Source: JBIYSM02 sp044759095
Lineage (GTDB): Bacteria > Bacillota > Bacilli > Brevibacillales > Brevibacillaceae
DNA length: 64,000 bases
Assembly: GCF_044759095.2 (NCBI RefSeq)
Contig: NZ_JBIYSM020000017.1
Coordinates: 1-64,000, forward strand
Direction: 5' to 3'
Positions 32,621 through 45,526 of the stretch are shown piece after piece (within the stretch, counting starts at the first letter, position 1; each line of letters begins with the position of its first letter). Under the pieces are notes generated by a model, which searched no databases, was not told the origin of the DNA, and saw only the letters and a program-made list of their open reading frames with translations. The translations under genes were made by a program, and so were the position numbers.

Positions 32621-32677
32621 CAAAAAAAGACGTGCTGGGAATCTGACCGAATCCTGGTCTTGATTCCCATGCACGTC
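32621..32677 (-). terminator. Terminator of the transaminase/dehydrogenase operon
   Basis: A 15-bp near-perfect stem, GACGTGCTGGGAATC with GATTCCCATGCACGTC (32629-32677). It is followed on the minus strand by TTTTTTTGG. Confidence 0.88.
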
Positions 32678-32684
32678 TTCCCTG

Positions 32685-34046
32685 TTATAGCTGTTCAAAC
32701 GCCTCGCGCAGCACCCTTGCGATGAAGTCCAGGTCCTCGCTCGTGGTAGAAAACGGCGGAGACAGCGTAAGGATGTTGTTGAAGCCTGGCACTGTATCGC
32801 CGTTGCGGCCGATAATCAGTCCCCGCTTTTTGCATTCGACAATGACCTTGGTCAGTTTGTCCGGCGCAGCCGGTTCTTTTGTCACGCGGTCTTCCACCAT
32901 TTCGATGCCGCACATGAAACCAAAGCTGCGGATATCACCCACATGGGGGTGCTCTTCGAGGAACGAGAGCTTCTCTCGCAGTTCGATGCCGAGTTGTTCG
33001 GCCTTGGCGATCAGCTGCTCCTCCTCCATGATCTCCAGATTTTTAAGGGCCAGCGCACAGGCGGCCGGGTTCCCCCCGAATGTGTTGACGTGACGGAAGT
33101 GCAGATTGACTCCTTGCTCATTAAACTTGTCTGCGATCTCCGCACGCACCGCGGTAGCGGACAATGGCAGGTAGGCGCTGGTAATGCCTTTTGCCATGGT
33201 GACGATGTCCGGCTTCACACCAAAATTCTGATGTCCGAACTTGCGGCCCGAGCGGCCAAATCCGCATATCACTTCGTCGACGATCAGGAGCACTCCGTAC
33301 TTGTCACAGATTTCCCGCACTCTCGGCATGTACTCCGGTGGAGGCACGATCACGCCGCCGCCGGTGATCGTAGGCTCCATGATGACCGCCGCCACGGTAT
33401 TGGCTCCCTCCCAGTTGATCACCTCGTCGTACACACTCGCGCACTCCAGATTGCAGCTGCCGTAGGACTTGCCGAATGGACAGCGGTAGCAGTACGGCGG
33501 AGAAACGTGAAGGAAACCCGGTGCCAGCGGCTCGTACTTCATTTTGCGGATGGACTGGCCGGTCGCAGAGAGCGCCCCCAGCGTATTGCCGTGATAAGCC
33601 CGATGGCGGGAAATGAATTTGTAGCGTCCGGGTTCGCCATTTTGATGATGGTACTGACGAGCGATCTTGAATGCCACCTCGTTGGCTTCCGAACCGCTGT
33701 TGGAGAAAAAGACGCGGTACTCGTCACCCAGCCATTCGCTCACTTTTTCCGCCAGCTCAATGGCCGGCACATGGCTCTGTGTCAGTGGAAAATAGGCCAG
33801 TGACTTCAATTGTTCGTACGCCGCTTCCGCCAGCTCCTGACGGCCATAGCCTACGTTGACGCACCACAATCCCGACATGCCGTCCAAATAGCGGTTGCCG
33901 TCGATGTCCGTTACCCAGGAGCCGCTCGCTTCTGTCACGATCATCGGATTGGGATTGTACGGCGAAATGTGGTGCCACATGTGGACGCGGTCTTTCGAAA
34001 GCAGTTCTTCCTTGTCATACGTTTTTGTTTGCTGTTCTTGACTCAT
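32685..34046 (-). CDS. Class III aminotransferase (beta-alanine/omega-amino acid:pyruvate type)
   Basis: A 453-aa PLP enzyme. Class III motifs are FFSNSGSEANEVAFKIARQY, HRAYHGNT, LLIVDEVICGFGRSG and the PLP Lys in TMAKGITSAYLPL. Located directly after the semialdehyde dehydrogenase gene, it most likely converts beta-alanine or beta-aminoisobutyrate to malonate or methylmalonate semialdehyde. GGGGGAAAG precedes the ATG; the gap to the dehydrogenase is 21 bp. Confidence 0.88.
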   Translation of the reverse strand: MSQEQQTKTYDKEELLSKDRVHMWHHISPYNPNPMIVTEASGSWVTDIDGNRYLDGMSGLWCVNVGYGRQELAEAAYEQLKSLAYFPLTQSHVPAIELAEKVSEWLGDEYRVFFSNSGSEANEVAFKIARQYHHQNGEPGRYKFISRHRAYHGNTLGALSATGQSIRKMKYEPLAPGFLHVSPPYCYRCPFGKSYGSCNLECASVYDEVINWEGANTVAAVIMEPTITGGGVIVPPPEYMPRVREICDKYGVLLIVDEVICGFGRSGRKFGHQNFGVKPDIVTMAKGITSAYLPLSATAVRAEIADKFNEQGVNLHFRHVNTFGGNPAACALALKNLEIMEEEQLIAKAEQLGIELREKLSFLEEHPHVGDIRSFGFMCGIEMVEDRVTKEPAAPDKLTKVIVECKKRGLIIGRNGDTVPGFNNILTLSPPFSTTSEDLDFIARVLREAFEQL

Positions 34047-34067
34047 GGGACTTTCCCCCTGTCTCTA

Positions 34068-35576
34068 TTACTTGACAAACACTTTTTGTGAACCAATGCT
34101 CATGTCGCCGTCGTCAAACCAGCGAGAGGTAACGGTTTTCTTCTTGGTGAAGAACTCTACCCCGTCTTTCCCGTTTGCGTGCAAATCTCCGTAGAAGGAT
34201 TGCTTCCAGCCGGTAAAGGAGAAAAAGCCCATCGGCGCCGGCACTCCGACGTTGACGCCAACCATGCCAGCCTCCACGCGCTGAACGAACTCCCGTCCCC
34301 ATTTGCCGTTGCTGGTGTAAATGGTGGCTCCGTTACCGAAGCGGGATTTGCTGATGGTCCGAAGGCCCTCTTCGAAATTTTTCACCCGCATGACACTCAA
34401 GACAGGAGCGAAGATTTCGTCGCGGACGATGACCATTTCCGCATCGGCGTGATCGAAAATAGTCGGTCCGAGGAAGTAGCCTTGCGGGTTGGTCTTGGCG
34501 TCTTCGCGGCCATCTCGGGCCAGAGTGGCCCCTGCCTGTACACCGCGGTCGATGTAACTGTGGACTTTCTCCAAATGGGAGGCGCGAATGACCGGACCCA
34601 GGTCGACGCCGGACTCCAGGCCGTTGCCCATTTTCAATGCGTCAGATTCTTCGATCAGGTACTGAACCAGTTCGTCAGCGATTTCCTCGACGGCTACCAC
34701 CGCGCTTGCTGCCATGCAACGCTCCCCTGCACAGCCAAACGCAGAACTGACGATGGTTTTGGCGGCACGCCGCAGGTCGGTGTCAGGCATGACCAGGTGG
34801 TGGTTTTTCGCTCCGGCCAGTGCCTGAACGCGCTTGCCGTTGGCGGCGGCGGTTTTGTATACGTACTCGGCTACCGGTTGCGAACCGACAAACGAAATGG
34901 CTTTTACGTCAGGATGCTCCAACAGGCCGTTAACAACGTCATGGGCACCGTTCACCACGTTGAACACCCCGTCCGGCAACCCTGCTTCCTTTAGGAGTTC
35001 TGCGATCCGGATGCAGGAGAGCGGCGTACGCTCGGAAGGTTTCAAAACAAACGTATTCCCAGCCGCAATGGCAATCGGGTACATCCACATCGGCACCATC
35101 ACGGGGAAGTTGAACGGCGTAATGCCTGCCACTACTCCCAGAGGGAAGCGAAGCACCTGGCAGTCGATGCTTTTGGCGATGTTGGGCAGCGTCTCACCCA
35201 TCATCAGGGTAGGCATGCCTGCGGCAAACTCCACCATCTCGATTCCGCGCAGCAGCTCTGCCTGAGCCTCCGGCAGGTTTTTGCCGTTTTCCATGGTGAT
35301 CATCCGGGCCAGCTCATCCTGATGTTGGAACAACAGATGCTGAAAACGGAACATCACGCGCGCCCGCTCGACGACAGGCGTTTCGCTCCATGCCGGAAAC
35401 GCCGCTTTCGCCGCCTGCACCGCTGCATCCACGTCATCCCTGGTAGACAGTGGAACCCGCGACATGATCTCACCTGTCGCCGGGTTGGGAATCTCGTCAA
35501 ACCGTTCCGTCGAAGACTCCACCCACTCGCCGGCGATGTAGTTTTTCAAGGTATCTCCTGTCGTTGTCACTCCCAT
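34068..35576 (-). CDS. mmsA: CoA-acylating (methyl)malonate-semialdehyde dehydrogenase
   Basis: A 502-aa aldehyde dehydrogenase family member. The catalytic Cys is in FGCAGERCMAASAVV; GVVAGITPFNFPVMVPMWM and FVGSQPVAEYVYKTAAANGK are typical of MMSDH/IolA. It turns malonate semialdehyde into acetyl-CoA (or methylmalonate semialdehyde into propionyl-CoA) with NAD and CoA. AAAGGAG lies 9 bp upstream. First gene of the operon and divergent from pucR. Confidence 0.92.
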   Translation of the reverse strand: MGVTTTGDTLKNYIAGEWVESSTERFDEIPNPATGEIMSRVPLSTRDDVDAAVQAAKAAFPAWSETPVVERARVMFRFQHLLFQHQDELARMITMENGKNLPEAQAELLRGIEMVEFAAGMPTLMMGETLPNIAKSIDCQVLRFPLGVVAGITPFNFPVMVPMWMYPIAIAAGNTFVLKPSERTPLSCIRIAELLKEAGLPDGVFNVVNGAHDVVNGLLEHPDVKAISFVGSQPVAEYVYKTAAANGKRVQALAGAKNHHLVMPDTDLRRAAKTIVSSAFGCAGERCMAASAVVAVEEIADELVQYLIEESDALKMGNGLESGVDLGPVIRASHLEKVHSYIDRGVQAGATLARDGREDAKTNPQGYFLGPTIFDHADAEMVIVRDEIFAPVLSVMRVKNFEEGLRTISKSRFGNGATIYTSNGKWGREFVQRVEAGMVGVNVGVPAPMGFFSFTGWKQSFYGDLHANGKDGVEFFTKKKTVTSRWFDDGDMSIGSQKVFVK

Positions 35577-35718
35577 AACCTCAACTCCTTTACCGTCGTA
35601 CTCATTTCACAATTCTATTTTATCTGAATATTTTACCTTCCATCACTAGACAACTTGTTACGACTTGTGGTTCATTTGTTATACATAGTGTCAAAAACTG
35701 GCCGGAAGGAGAGGTACC

Positions 35719-37350
35719 ATGAGCGCGGAATGGAGAATGACCGTTGCCGACGTAATCAAACGCCCGCTGTTCCAGCATGCGGAGGTGGCTGCAGGAGGAC
35801 AGGGACTTACCCGTCCGGTGCGCTGGGTTCACGTGCTGGAGACGGCAGACACAGGCAGGTTTCTCAACGGAGGGGAACTGATCCTTTCTACGGGGCTTGG
35901 CTTTGGCGAAGACAAGGAGAAGCGGCTGGCCTATCTTGCGGAGCTGATCCGACGAAAGGCAGTCGGACTGTGTATTGAATTGGGCGCGTACATTCCCCAC
36001 ATCCCGGCGGACATGCTGGAGTTGGCCGATCATCACGACTTTCCTCTGATCGTCTTCCATCAGCCGGTCCGATTCGTGGACATCACCCAGGATCTTCACG
36101 AGAGCATTGTCAACCGGCAAATGCAGGCTCTTCGCGAGCTGGAGCTGTACTCGCGCACTTTGCAGCAGCTCAGTTTGCAGGCTCAGGGGATTCCCAGGCT
36201 GCTTGGGCACTTTCAGTCTGCGGTGCACACGCAGGTGTTTTTTTACCCGCTGGAAGGGACTCCTCTCTACGTACCGGCACCGCCTCAATTCGTCCAGCTG
36301 GAACTGTCTGAACTGCTGCGAAGCCACCTGTCAACCGTCCCGACGAAAGAGGCAACGGGGGGATCTCTTCCTCTTTCCGATAAAAGACGGATCATCTATC
36401 AGCCGGTCGTGGCTTTGGGGTATCTGTTCGCCTATGTGGGCCTGTTTACCTACGAAAGGGAACCAGACGAGTACCTGCTGCTGATGCTGGACTCTACCGT
36501 CAGTGCGCTGGCTCAAGTCCTGATGCGAAAAATATTCGCCGAAGAGCAGGCGCTGGCGAGCGAAAACCGTCTGTTGGATGACCTGATCGCCAACCGCACT
36601 CTTCCGGAAGAGCAAATCCGCGCCCTGTTGGGGATACACGGCAGAAGCAAGACACCGAGCTTCCATGTCCTGCTCATGGACGTGCAGCGAGAAGTACAAG
36701 CCGAAGCGGTTGAGCTTCCGCCCCATGAATTGACAGGAGTATTTCGCTCCTTGTTCGCTCGTCTCGGTTTTCGCTCGTTCATCCGCTGCCGCGGCAACCG
36801 CTTTTACTTTCTTGTCGTGGAAAACCAGTCATTTGACGATTCCCGCAGCTCCCTGGAAAAGGCGATTTTGGAGTGTAAACGAATCGTTCGCAAGGCGATG
36901 GGCGAACAGAGCCGCGCCCTGTTCGGCGTTAGCCGGTCCGGTGATCGGTTTGCCGAAGCGACCAAGCACATCGCGGAAGCGGAGCAGGCGCTCGCTGTTC
37001 AAGGTGATCACCCAAGCCCGTTTTTTGCTGATCTGGGTGTTTTCCGGCTGCTTTTTCACATCCCCCGGGACCCGGCACTAAGAAGCTTCGTCGACGATTA
37101 TCTGGGCCCGCTGATCAAATACGATCAGGAACAAGGGACCCAACTGCTGAACACACTGCGGATCTATCTGGACCATAACCTGTCCAAACAGGAAACCGCG
37201 GATGTTCTGTACATTCATCGGCAAACCCTCTACCATCGGCTGGAGAAGATCGAGGAGTGCCTGGGCGATACATGGACGAAACCCGATTCGCGCCTCTGTC
37301 TGGAGATCGCTCTGCGCGCCTACGAATGGTTGAAGCAGCTGCCGTATTAG
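35719..37350 (+). CDS. PucR family transcriptional regulator
   Basis: A 543-aa regulator. The N-terminal PucR ligand domain (about 10-130; GGELILSTGLGFGED, PLIVFHQPVRFVDIT), a central GGDEF-like region, and a C-terminal HTH (about 480-530; HNLSKQETADVLYIHRQTLYHRL). Members control purine, pyrimidine or amino acid catabolism. Placed divergent from the transaminase/dehydrogenase operon, it probably controls pyrimidine degradation here. The ATG follows GGAAGGAGAGG. Confidence 0.9.
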   Translation: MSAEWRMTVADVIKRPLFQHAEVAAGGQGLTRPVRWVHVLETADTGRFLNGGELILSTGLGFGEDKEKRLAYLAELIRRKAVGLCIELGAYIPHIPADMLELADHHDFPLIVFHQPVRFVDITQDLHESIVNRQMQALRELELYSRTLQQLSLQAQGIPRLLGHFQSAVHTQVFFYPLEGTPLYVPAPPQFVQLELSELLRSHLSTVPTKEATGGSLPLSDKRRIIYQPVVALGYLFAYVGLFTYEREPDEYLLLMLDSTVSALAQVLMRKIFAEEQALASENRLLDDLIANRTLPEEQIRALLGIHGRSKTPSFHVLLMDVQREVQAEAVELPPHELTGVFRSLFARLGFRSFIRCRGNRFYFLVVENQSFDDSRSSLEKAILECKRIVRKAMGEQSRALFGVSRSGDRFAEATKHIAEAEQALAVQGDHPSPFFADLGVFRLLFHIPRDPALRSFVDDYLGPLIKYDQEQGTQLLNTLRIYLDHNLSKQETADVLYIHRQTLYHRLEKIEECLGDTWTKPDSRLCLEIALRAYEWLKQLPY

Positions 37351-37825
37351 AGAGCCGTTCCTAATGATCCCTTTCTTTGGGATCGAAGATACGCTTCCGT
37401 GATCAGCAGGTTTCCTGCGATCGAGATGGAAACCGCCAGCGGAAAGGACACTTCATTCCCGATATTCCAAGTAATCGAAATAAGCGCAACCACCACCCTG
37501 AAAGAGACAAATACCCACGTAACCGCATAGCTCCGAAGAATCCATTCCCGATGCGCCGGGATGTTCCGACGTCTGATATGCCAAACACCCAGCCCTGTGG
37601 TGACCAGCCAACAGACATCAAGCACGAGGAAAGCTATGCCGGAACCGATGCCTTCCATGTGTCAAACGGAAAATCTGACGCTCTCAATTTTGCTCTCACC
37701 ATTGGCGCCTCTTGTGGATTCGTGAAAAGATATTGAATCACAACATAGACCGTAAAGAGAAAAACAAACAGATACAAAAAGGAAAAGATGATCCACTTCT
37801 GCTTCTTTGTCTTCAAAAAAATCAC
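37347..37825 (-). pseudogene. DUF2306 membrane protein gene, internally deleted and frameshifted
   Basis: The 5' frame (37634-37825, GTG start) has an N-terminal transmembrane helix and ends FPFDTWKASVPA. The 3' frame (37347-37658), shifted, starts GIGSGIAFLVLDVCWL and continues HIRRRNIPAHREWILRSYAV, the C-terminal part of DUF2306. A normal protein is about 200 aa or more; roughly 70 residues with the middle helices are missing at the junction near 37645. So this is a remnant of a four-helix DUF2306 protein, unlikely to work. Confidence 0.7.
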
Positions 37826-37844
37826 ACCCCGTTTTTTGGTCTCA

Positions 37845-40109
37845 TTATTTTCCCGGGTAGCTCAGGTTGAGTGTAAACGCAGCGGATTCCCCTTCGTCTA
37901 TTTGCACCCGCACCTTATAGATCCCCGACTTTTCCAATTGAGTTTCCAGCGTCTCCGGATTGTTGGTTGATCCGGTGGAAGCCAGCTGGTTGTTTTTCCT
38001 GTCGTAGAGATAGAGGTTTACATCAGCATCGCTGTCCCAGGTCGCCGCAAGCTTTGCCATTCCCGGTTTTTTCACGGCGATGAGGTAGTCGATGTGTTTT
38101 CTCTTCCCTTTCGCCGTGCTGACTGTTCCCTTTTTCGTTACTTCCTTGATATCGGCCGGCACCAGCTTGCCGGTAGTGGTCAAGGCATACGGTTGCGGCC
38201 CCTTCGGTACGTTATATCCCTCAACCGTCACGGTGTAGGTTCCGGTTTCCGGTTCCGCAATCCACACTTGCTCCACGTTATTCAGGTTGTCCACTTCGTC
38301 GTGAAACGGTTCTTCAAAGAAATCATTGCCGTTCAGCGTCTTGCCTCTCGGTGTCTTCACCTTCAGGTTCAGGTTGTTCACCAGCTTCCGCGACGCGATG
38401 GGTGAACCCGGATAATCCGTCCAGGCAAGGGTAATCATCAGCGGCTTGTTTTTATCGGTCACTTTGACGCGGTACGTCGCCTTTCCTCTGGTTTTCAAGC
38501 CAGTCTTTTCGTCAATCGTGTCGGTTTCCATCGCACGCTGCAAATTGGCCCGGCCAAATCCTTGGGCAAAAAAGTCCTCACCCGGCAAAATGTCGGCACC
38601 GGAGAGCAGCATCGACTTGATCAACGCTCCGCTCGGATTCGAGTGTCCCTTTTCGTTCAGGTATTGGCGGATTTGCGCGACACCGCCCGCCAGAACGGGA
38701 GTCGCCATGCTTGTCCCGCCCATAAAAGCGTAGTACTGGTCGAATGGACTCCAAAAGTGGTCGTCGGGAGCAAGAGAAGATCGTGTAGACAGGATAAACG
38801 TTCCAGGCGCCACCAAATCCGGCTTGAAACGTCCGTCTTCGGTCGGACCTCTGCTGCTGAAGTCTGCCACCTGCGCAGGGTCATCTGCGAAATCGTCTTT
38901 CAGATCTGCACGGTCGTTTTCGGAAGCGCCTACCGCGATTACGTTTTTCGCTGTGGCCGGACTGCCGACCGTTCCGAAGCCTTCGTCTCCCACGTTGCCG
39001 GCCGCTACCAGCGCGGTCAGGTCAGGATGCTCCCAAAGGAAGGAGTCGAACAGAAGTGAATCCAGGTTGTATTCGCCGTAATCGTCTACGCCCCAGGAGT
39101 CGGATCTGATGCGGGCGCCGTCCTGGTACGCCTGTTCCAGCACCTGCTGGGTATCGATCATCATGCTTCCTCTTTCGTCGATACCAATGGCGTGGAACAC
39201 CAGTTTGGCATCGGGCGCCATGCCCTTGTACCTGCCTTCGGACGCTTTGCCTGTCCCCAACACGGAGCCGACGACATGGGTACCGTGACCGGTCAGATCG
39301 TTGGTTTCATGCTCGCGGGCGTGGGCGTATAGTTCTTCTACTTGCCCCTCCAAATCGGGATGAATGTGATCGAGATCACCTGTGTCCAACCCGCTGTCGG
39401 CGATTGCCACCAGCTGGCCTTTTCCCGTGTAGCCGGTGCTCGCCAGCGCATCGGACTGAATAATCGAGGCGGCGACGTCGTTTCTCTGTCTGTTCTCAGG
39501 TACAGGCAGCACCGCAATGATGTCGTCGGATTCCAGAAGCGAATCCAGATTGCGCCCGCTCACTGTCAGCTCAGCGATGCGGCGGGCATCCTTTTTGATC
39601 CGCACGGAGCTGACGCCGTGCATTTTCCCCAGGGAACGCCGCAAATCCACCTGTTTGTCAAAGCCGACGACAGCTACCTTCACACTTGAACTTTTCGTCA
39701 GAGCCGGGCGAAGCTTCGGCGACAGCTTGAACAGGGGATGAAACGGCATCACACGCTTCACAAACGGCAACCGTTTCAGCGCGTTGCGTTCTGTTTCGTT
39801 CTCCACTTTTGCAACGAAGGCGAAGTCCGGGAGATAGTCTCCCAGTTTCACTCCCAGTTTCTCAACTCTTTTCTGCCACTCTTCCTCCAACGGCCCGTCA
39901 AATTGGACGATGACCAATTTGGAAGAAACTTGAAATTGCGAATCGTTGCGTTCATAAGAGGAAGAAGAAAGAGTAAACCCTTCTTTTGCTTGAATTTGTA
40001 CGTGTTTCCCTGGGCGCTCGGCGGATTTTTTGGCCATCGCCGGAAAACCGCCGACCAACAGTGAGAGTACGATTGTACCCGATAGTGCTGCATGCCATTT
40101 CAGTCGCAA
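37845..40109 (-). CDS. Secreted subtilisin-like serine protease (S8) with C-terminal beta domains
   Basis: About 754 aa with a Sec signal peptide (LRLKWHAALSGTIVLSLLVG, then GFPAMA), a propeptide (to about 220) and an S8 domain. Asp is in VAIADSGLDTGD, His in TGHGTHVVGSVLG, and Ser in MGGTSMATPVLAGG. After it come a jelly-roll region (about 540-650) and a pre-peptidase-type C-terminal domain with WDSDADVNLYLYDRKNN. The TTG at 40107-40109 is preferred because GGAGAGGGTG lies 9 bp upstream; the ATG frame to 40181 adds an unlikely leader. It is an extracellular protease. Confidence 0.9.
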   Translation of the reverse strand: MRLKWHAALSGTIVLSLLVGGFPAMAKKSAERPGKHVQIQAKEGFTLSSSSYERNDSQFQVSSKLVIVQFDGPLEEEWQKRVEKLGVKLGDYLPDFAFVAKVENETERNALKRLPFVKRVMPFHPLFKLSPKLRPALTKSSSVKVAVVGFDKQVDLRRSLGKMHGVSSVRIKKDARRIAELTVSGRNLDSLLESDDIIAVLPVPENRQRNDVAASIIQSDALASTGYTGKGQLVAIADSGLDTGDLDHIHPDLEGQVEELYAHAREHETNDLTGHGTHVVGSVLGTGKASEGRYKGMAPDAKLVFHAIGIDERGSMMIDTQQVLEQAYQDGARIRSDSWGVDDYGEYNLDSLLFDSFLWEHPDLTALVAAGNVGDEGFGTVGSPATAKNVIAVGASENDRADLKDDFADDPAQVADFSSRGPTEDGRFKPDLVAPGTFILSTRSSLAPDDHFWSPFDQYYAFMGGTSMATPVLAGGVAQIRQYLNEKGHSNPSGALIKSMLLSGADILPGEDFFAQGFGRANLQRAMETDTIDEKTGLKTRGKATYRVKVTDKNKPLMITLAWTDYPGSPIASRKLVNNLNLKVKTPRGKTLNGNDFFEEPFHDEVDNLNNVEQVWIAEPETGTYTVTVEGYNVPKGPQPYALTTTGKLVPADIKEVTKKGTVSTAKGKRKHIDYLIAVKKPGMAKLAATWDSDADVNLYLYDRKNNQLASTGSTNNPETLETQLEKSGIYKVRVQIDEGESAAFTLNLSYPGK

Positions 40110-40177
40110 AAAGGAAACACCCTCTCCATTGGAATCTGTAACGCTTCCATTATAAGTCAGTTGGAAATATTTTAAAA

Positions 40178-40209
40178 ACAAAAAAACCTCCTACCTGACC
40201 GGTAGGAAG
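40178..40209 (-). terminator. Terminator after the dehydratase-like gene
   Basis: CCTCCTACC/GGTAGGAAG stem (one mismatch) with TTTTTTTG on the minus strand. Confidence 0.75.
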
Positions 40210-40234
40210 CGATTTGAAACAGACAGCCAACCTA

Positions 40235-41881
40235 TTACACACCTTCCAACTCTTCTCTGTTCCGTCGGAAGGAAAGCCACTGCGAAAGCCCGCGCGCCCC
40301 GTAAACTGCGTTTGCCGCCGTACATGCGACCACATGACGGCTTGTTCGGAGAGGATTGGCAAAGGCGGCACGGGTTGTGAAGCGGCGAAGCTGTTCTAGC
40401 GGTACCTCCCGCTTCTGCAAAGCGTCTTCAAACTCCCTCTGGGCAGCCTGTTTTGCTTTAAAAAGCATCATTTGTACGCGGCTGTATACATTTATAGCCC
40501 CGTCCCCTGTGGTTTCAATCGGCAGAAAGATGGCGTCCGGGTATTTCTCCGTAATCAGGGATTGAACGCCGTCTGAAACGCCGGAAGACGGCATACACCC
40601 GAATGGTTTCACGGAAATGGTCATGTTTACTTTCCGCTTGACTACGTTTAAAATCAGTTTTCCTACTTCCATGTGGCCTTCACCGCCGCGCAGGTGGTTG
40701 TTATAATGCTTGTGGGCCACCTCGGCAACCTCGTCCATGTCCGCCAAGTGATAGCCGCGGAGGCCGATTGCATGCGCATACATTTGGAACATGGCGCGGA
40801 GTGCGAGATCGGCAAGGGCCAGCATTCTCAGACGCATGACGGGATTTTTCCCTTCCAGCCCGTAACGTCCTCGATCCTCTCCCCGCAGCTTCATTCGCTT
40901 CAAGGTGTCGTAACGCCCTTCCCATATGAGGTACAGGATCCAGGCGGTCACGGATTGGACTTCCACTTCAGCGCCTTCCTGTTCCAGAAAGCGCTGCAGT
41001 TGATAGTTGCCGTCCCCCTCGGTGGTCATCGCCCAGAACTCGCCGATGATGCTTACCTTCGGCTTCACGCGTGTCCGGTCCACCTTGATGGATTGAAGTT
41101 CTTTGCGGCACTTGAGCAACGCGGGGATGAGCCACTTGCCTCCGTGCAGCGCATGGTACAACTCCTGCTTGCAGTTGGCCAGAACGGCGTCCGTCGAACC
41201 CGGCACCACTTCATAGGGACGAATCCGGTATCCGATTGCATTCAGGATATCTCCCAACAATACGGCCTTCAGAAAGCTCAAAAAGAACGAGGTGTCCAGC
41301 TTCAGCGCCGATTCGTCGCCCGTCACCTGTTTCAACCCGCTTTGCTGTTGAAACAAAAGCACGCGAAATCCGTCAAAACCTGCATCGCGCAAAGCTTTCC
41401 TGTACTCGGTGACATACGTGCCAAAGCGGCAGGGTCCACAGGAACCGCTTGTGATAAACAGGTATTTGCTGACAATTTCTTCTTTGGACTTGCCTTCCAC
41501 GTCCCGCAGATGATGCAGGTATTTGACCAGATTTCCCACCGTAAAGTACGTCGGATTGCATTGGCCACGATTTCCAAACTCTTTGCCGAAACGGAGCGAC
41601 TCTGTGTCGGGGCAATCCATGTGCTTTACGGTATAGCCTAATCCGGCAAGCGCACCCTCCACCAGATAATCGTGCGCCATGGTAAGTCCGCCGAACAGGA
41701 TGGTGGTGGACGCCTTATCCTTTGCCAGGAATTGACGAGGAACGGGGTCAAACCACTGGACCCTTTTTTCCTGTCCGAGTCCCAATTCTCGTTCCGCTTC
41801 TGCCTGAAAGCGAAGCAATTCTGTTTCAAAGGCTGGCTCGTTCGTTCCATTCACTTTCGTTTCCTCTTTGATGCTTGACAT
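40235..41881 (-). CDS. 2-hydroxyacyl-CoA dehydratase-like protein (partner of the large activase)
   Basis: A 548-aa protein. Cys-rich segments NRGQCNPTYFTVGNLVKYL, ITSGSCGPCRFGTYVTEY and KPFGCMPSSGVSDGV could hold Fe-S clusters. These are typical of the C-terminal part of large BadF-type activase / HgdB-like proteins found as one long chain in anaerobes. Here it is a separate gene 30 bp downstream of the 1162-aa activase. Substrate unknown. GGAG lies about 12 bp before the ATG. Confidence 0.75.
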   Translation of the reverse strand: MSSIKEETKVNGTNEPAFETELLRFQAEAERELGLGQEKRVQWFDPVPRQFLAKDKASTTILFGGLTMAHDYLVEGALAGLGYTVKHMDCPDTESLRFGKEFGNRGQCNPTYFTVGNLVKYLHHLRDVEGKSKEEIVSKYLFITSGSCGPCRFGTYVTEYRKALRDAGFDGFRVLLFQQQSGLKQVTGDESALKLDTSFFLSFLKAVLLGDILNAIGYRIRPYEVVPGSTDAVLANCKQELYHALHGGKWLIPALLKCRKELQSIKVDRTRVKPKVSIIGEFWAMTTEGDGNYQLQRFLEQEGAEVEVQSVTAWILYLIWEGRYDTLKRMKLRGEDRGRYGLEGKNPVMRLRMLALADLALRAMFQMYAHAIGLRGYHLADMDEVAEVAHKHYNNHLRGGEGHMEVGKLILNVVKRKVNMTISVKPFGCMPSSGVSDGVQSLITEKYPDAIFLPIETTGDGAINVYSRVQMMLFKAKQAAQREFEDALQKREVPLEQLRRFTTRAAFANPLRTSRHVVACTAANAVYGARGLSQWLSFRRNREELEGV

Positions 41882-41911
41882 GTGTGAATCACGCTCCTTT
41901 TAACAGGGTTT

Positions 41912-45400
<3,489 letters not shown>

Positions 45401-45484
45401 CCAATCATCCCTTCCATGACATAGTTCGCTACCATTATGGCGATAAACAAAGAAACATATTCACAGTGTTAAAGTGAAAATGGA

Positions 45485-45526
45485 CAAAAAAAAGAGAGCC
45501 TGTCATCTAGGCTCTTCTAGGCTCTC
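45485..45526 (-). terminator. Terminator of the tandem AAA+ gene
   Basis: GAGAGCC/GGCTCTC stem (45494-45526) with a minus-strand T-run of nine. The TAG stop of the AAA+ gene lies inside the stem-loop. Confidence 0.85.
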
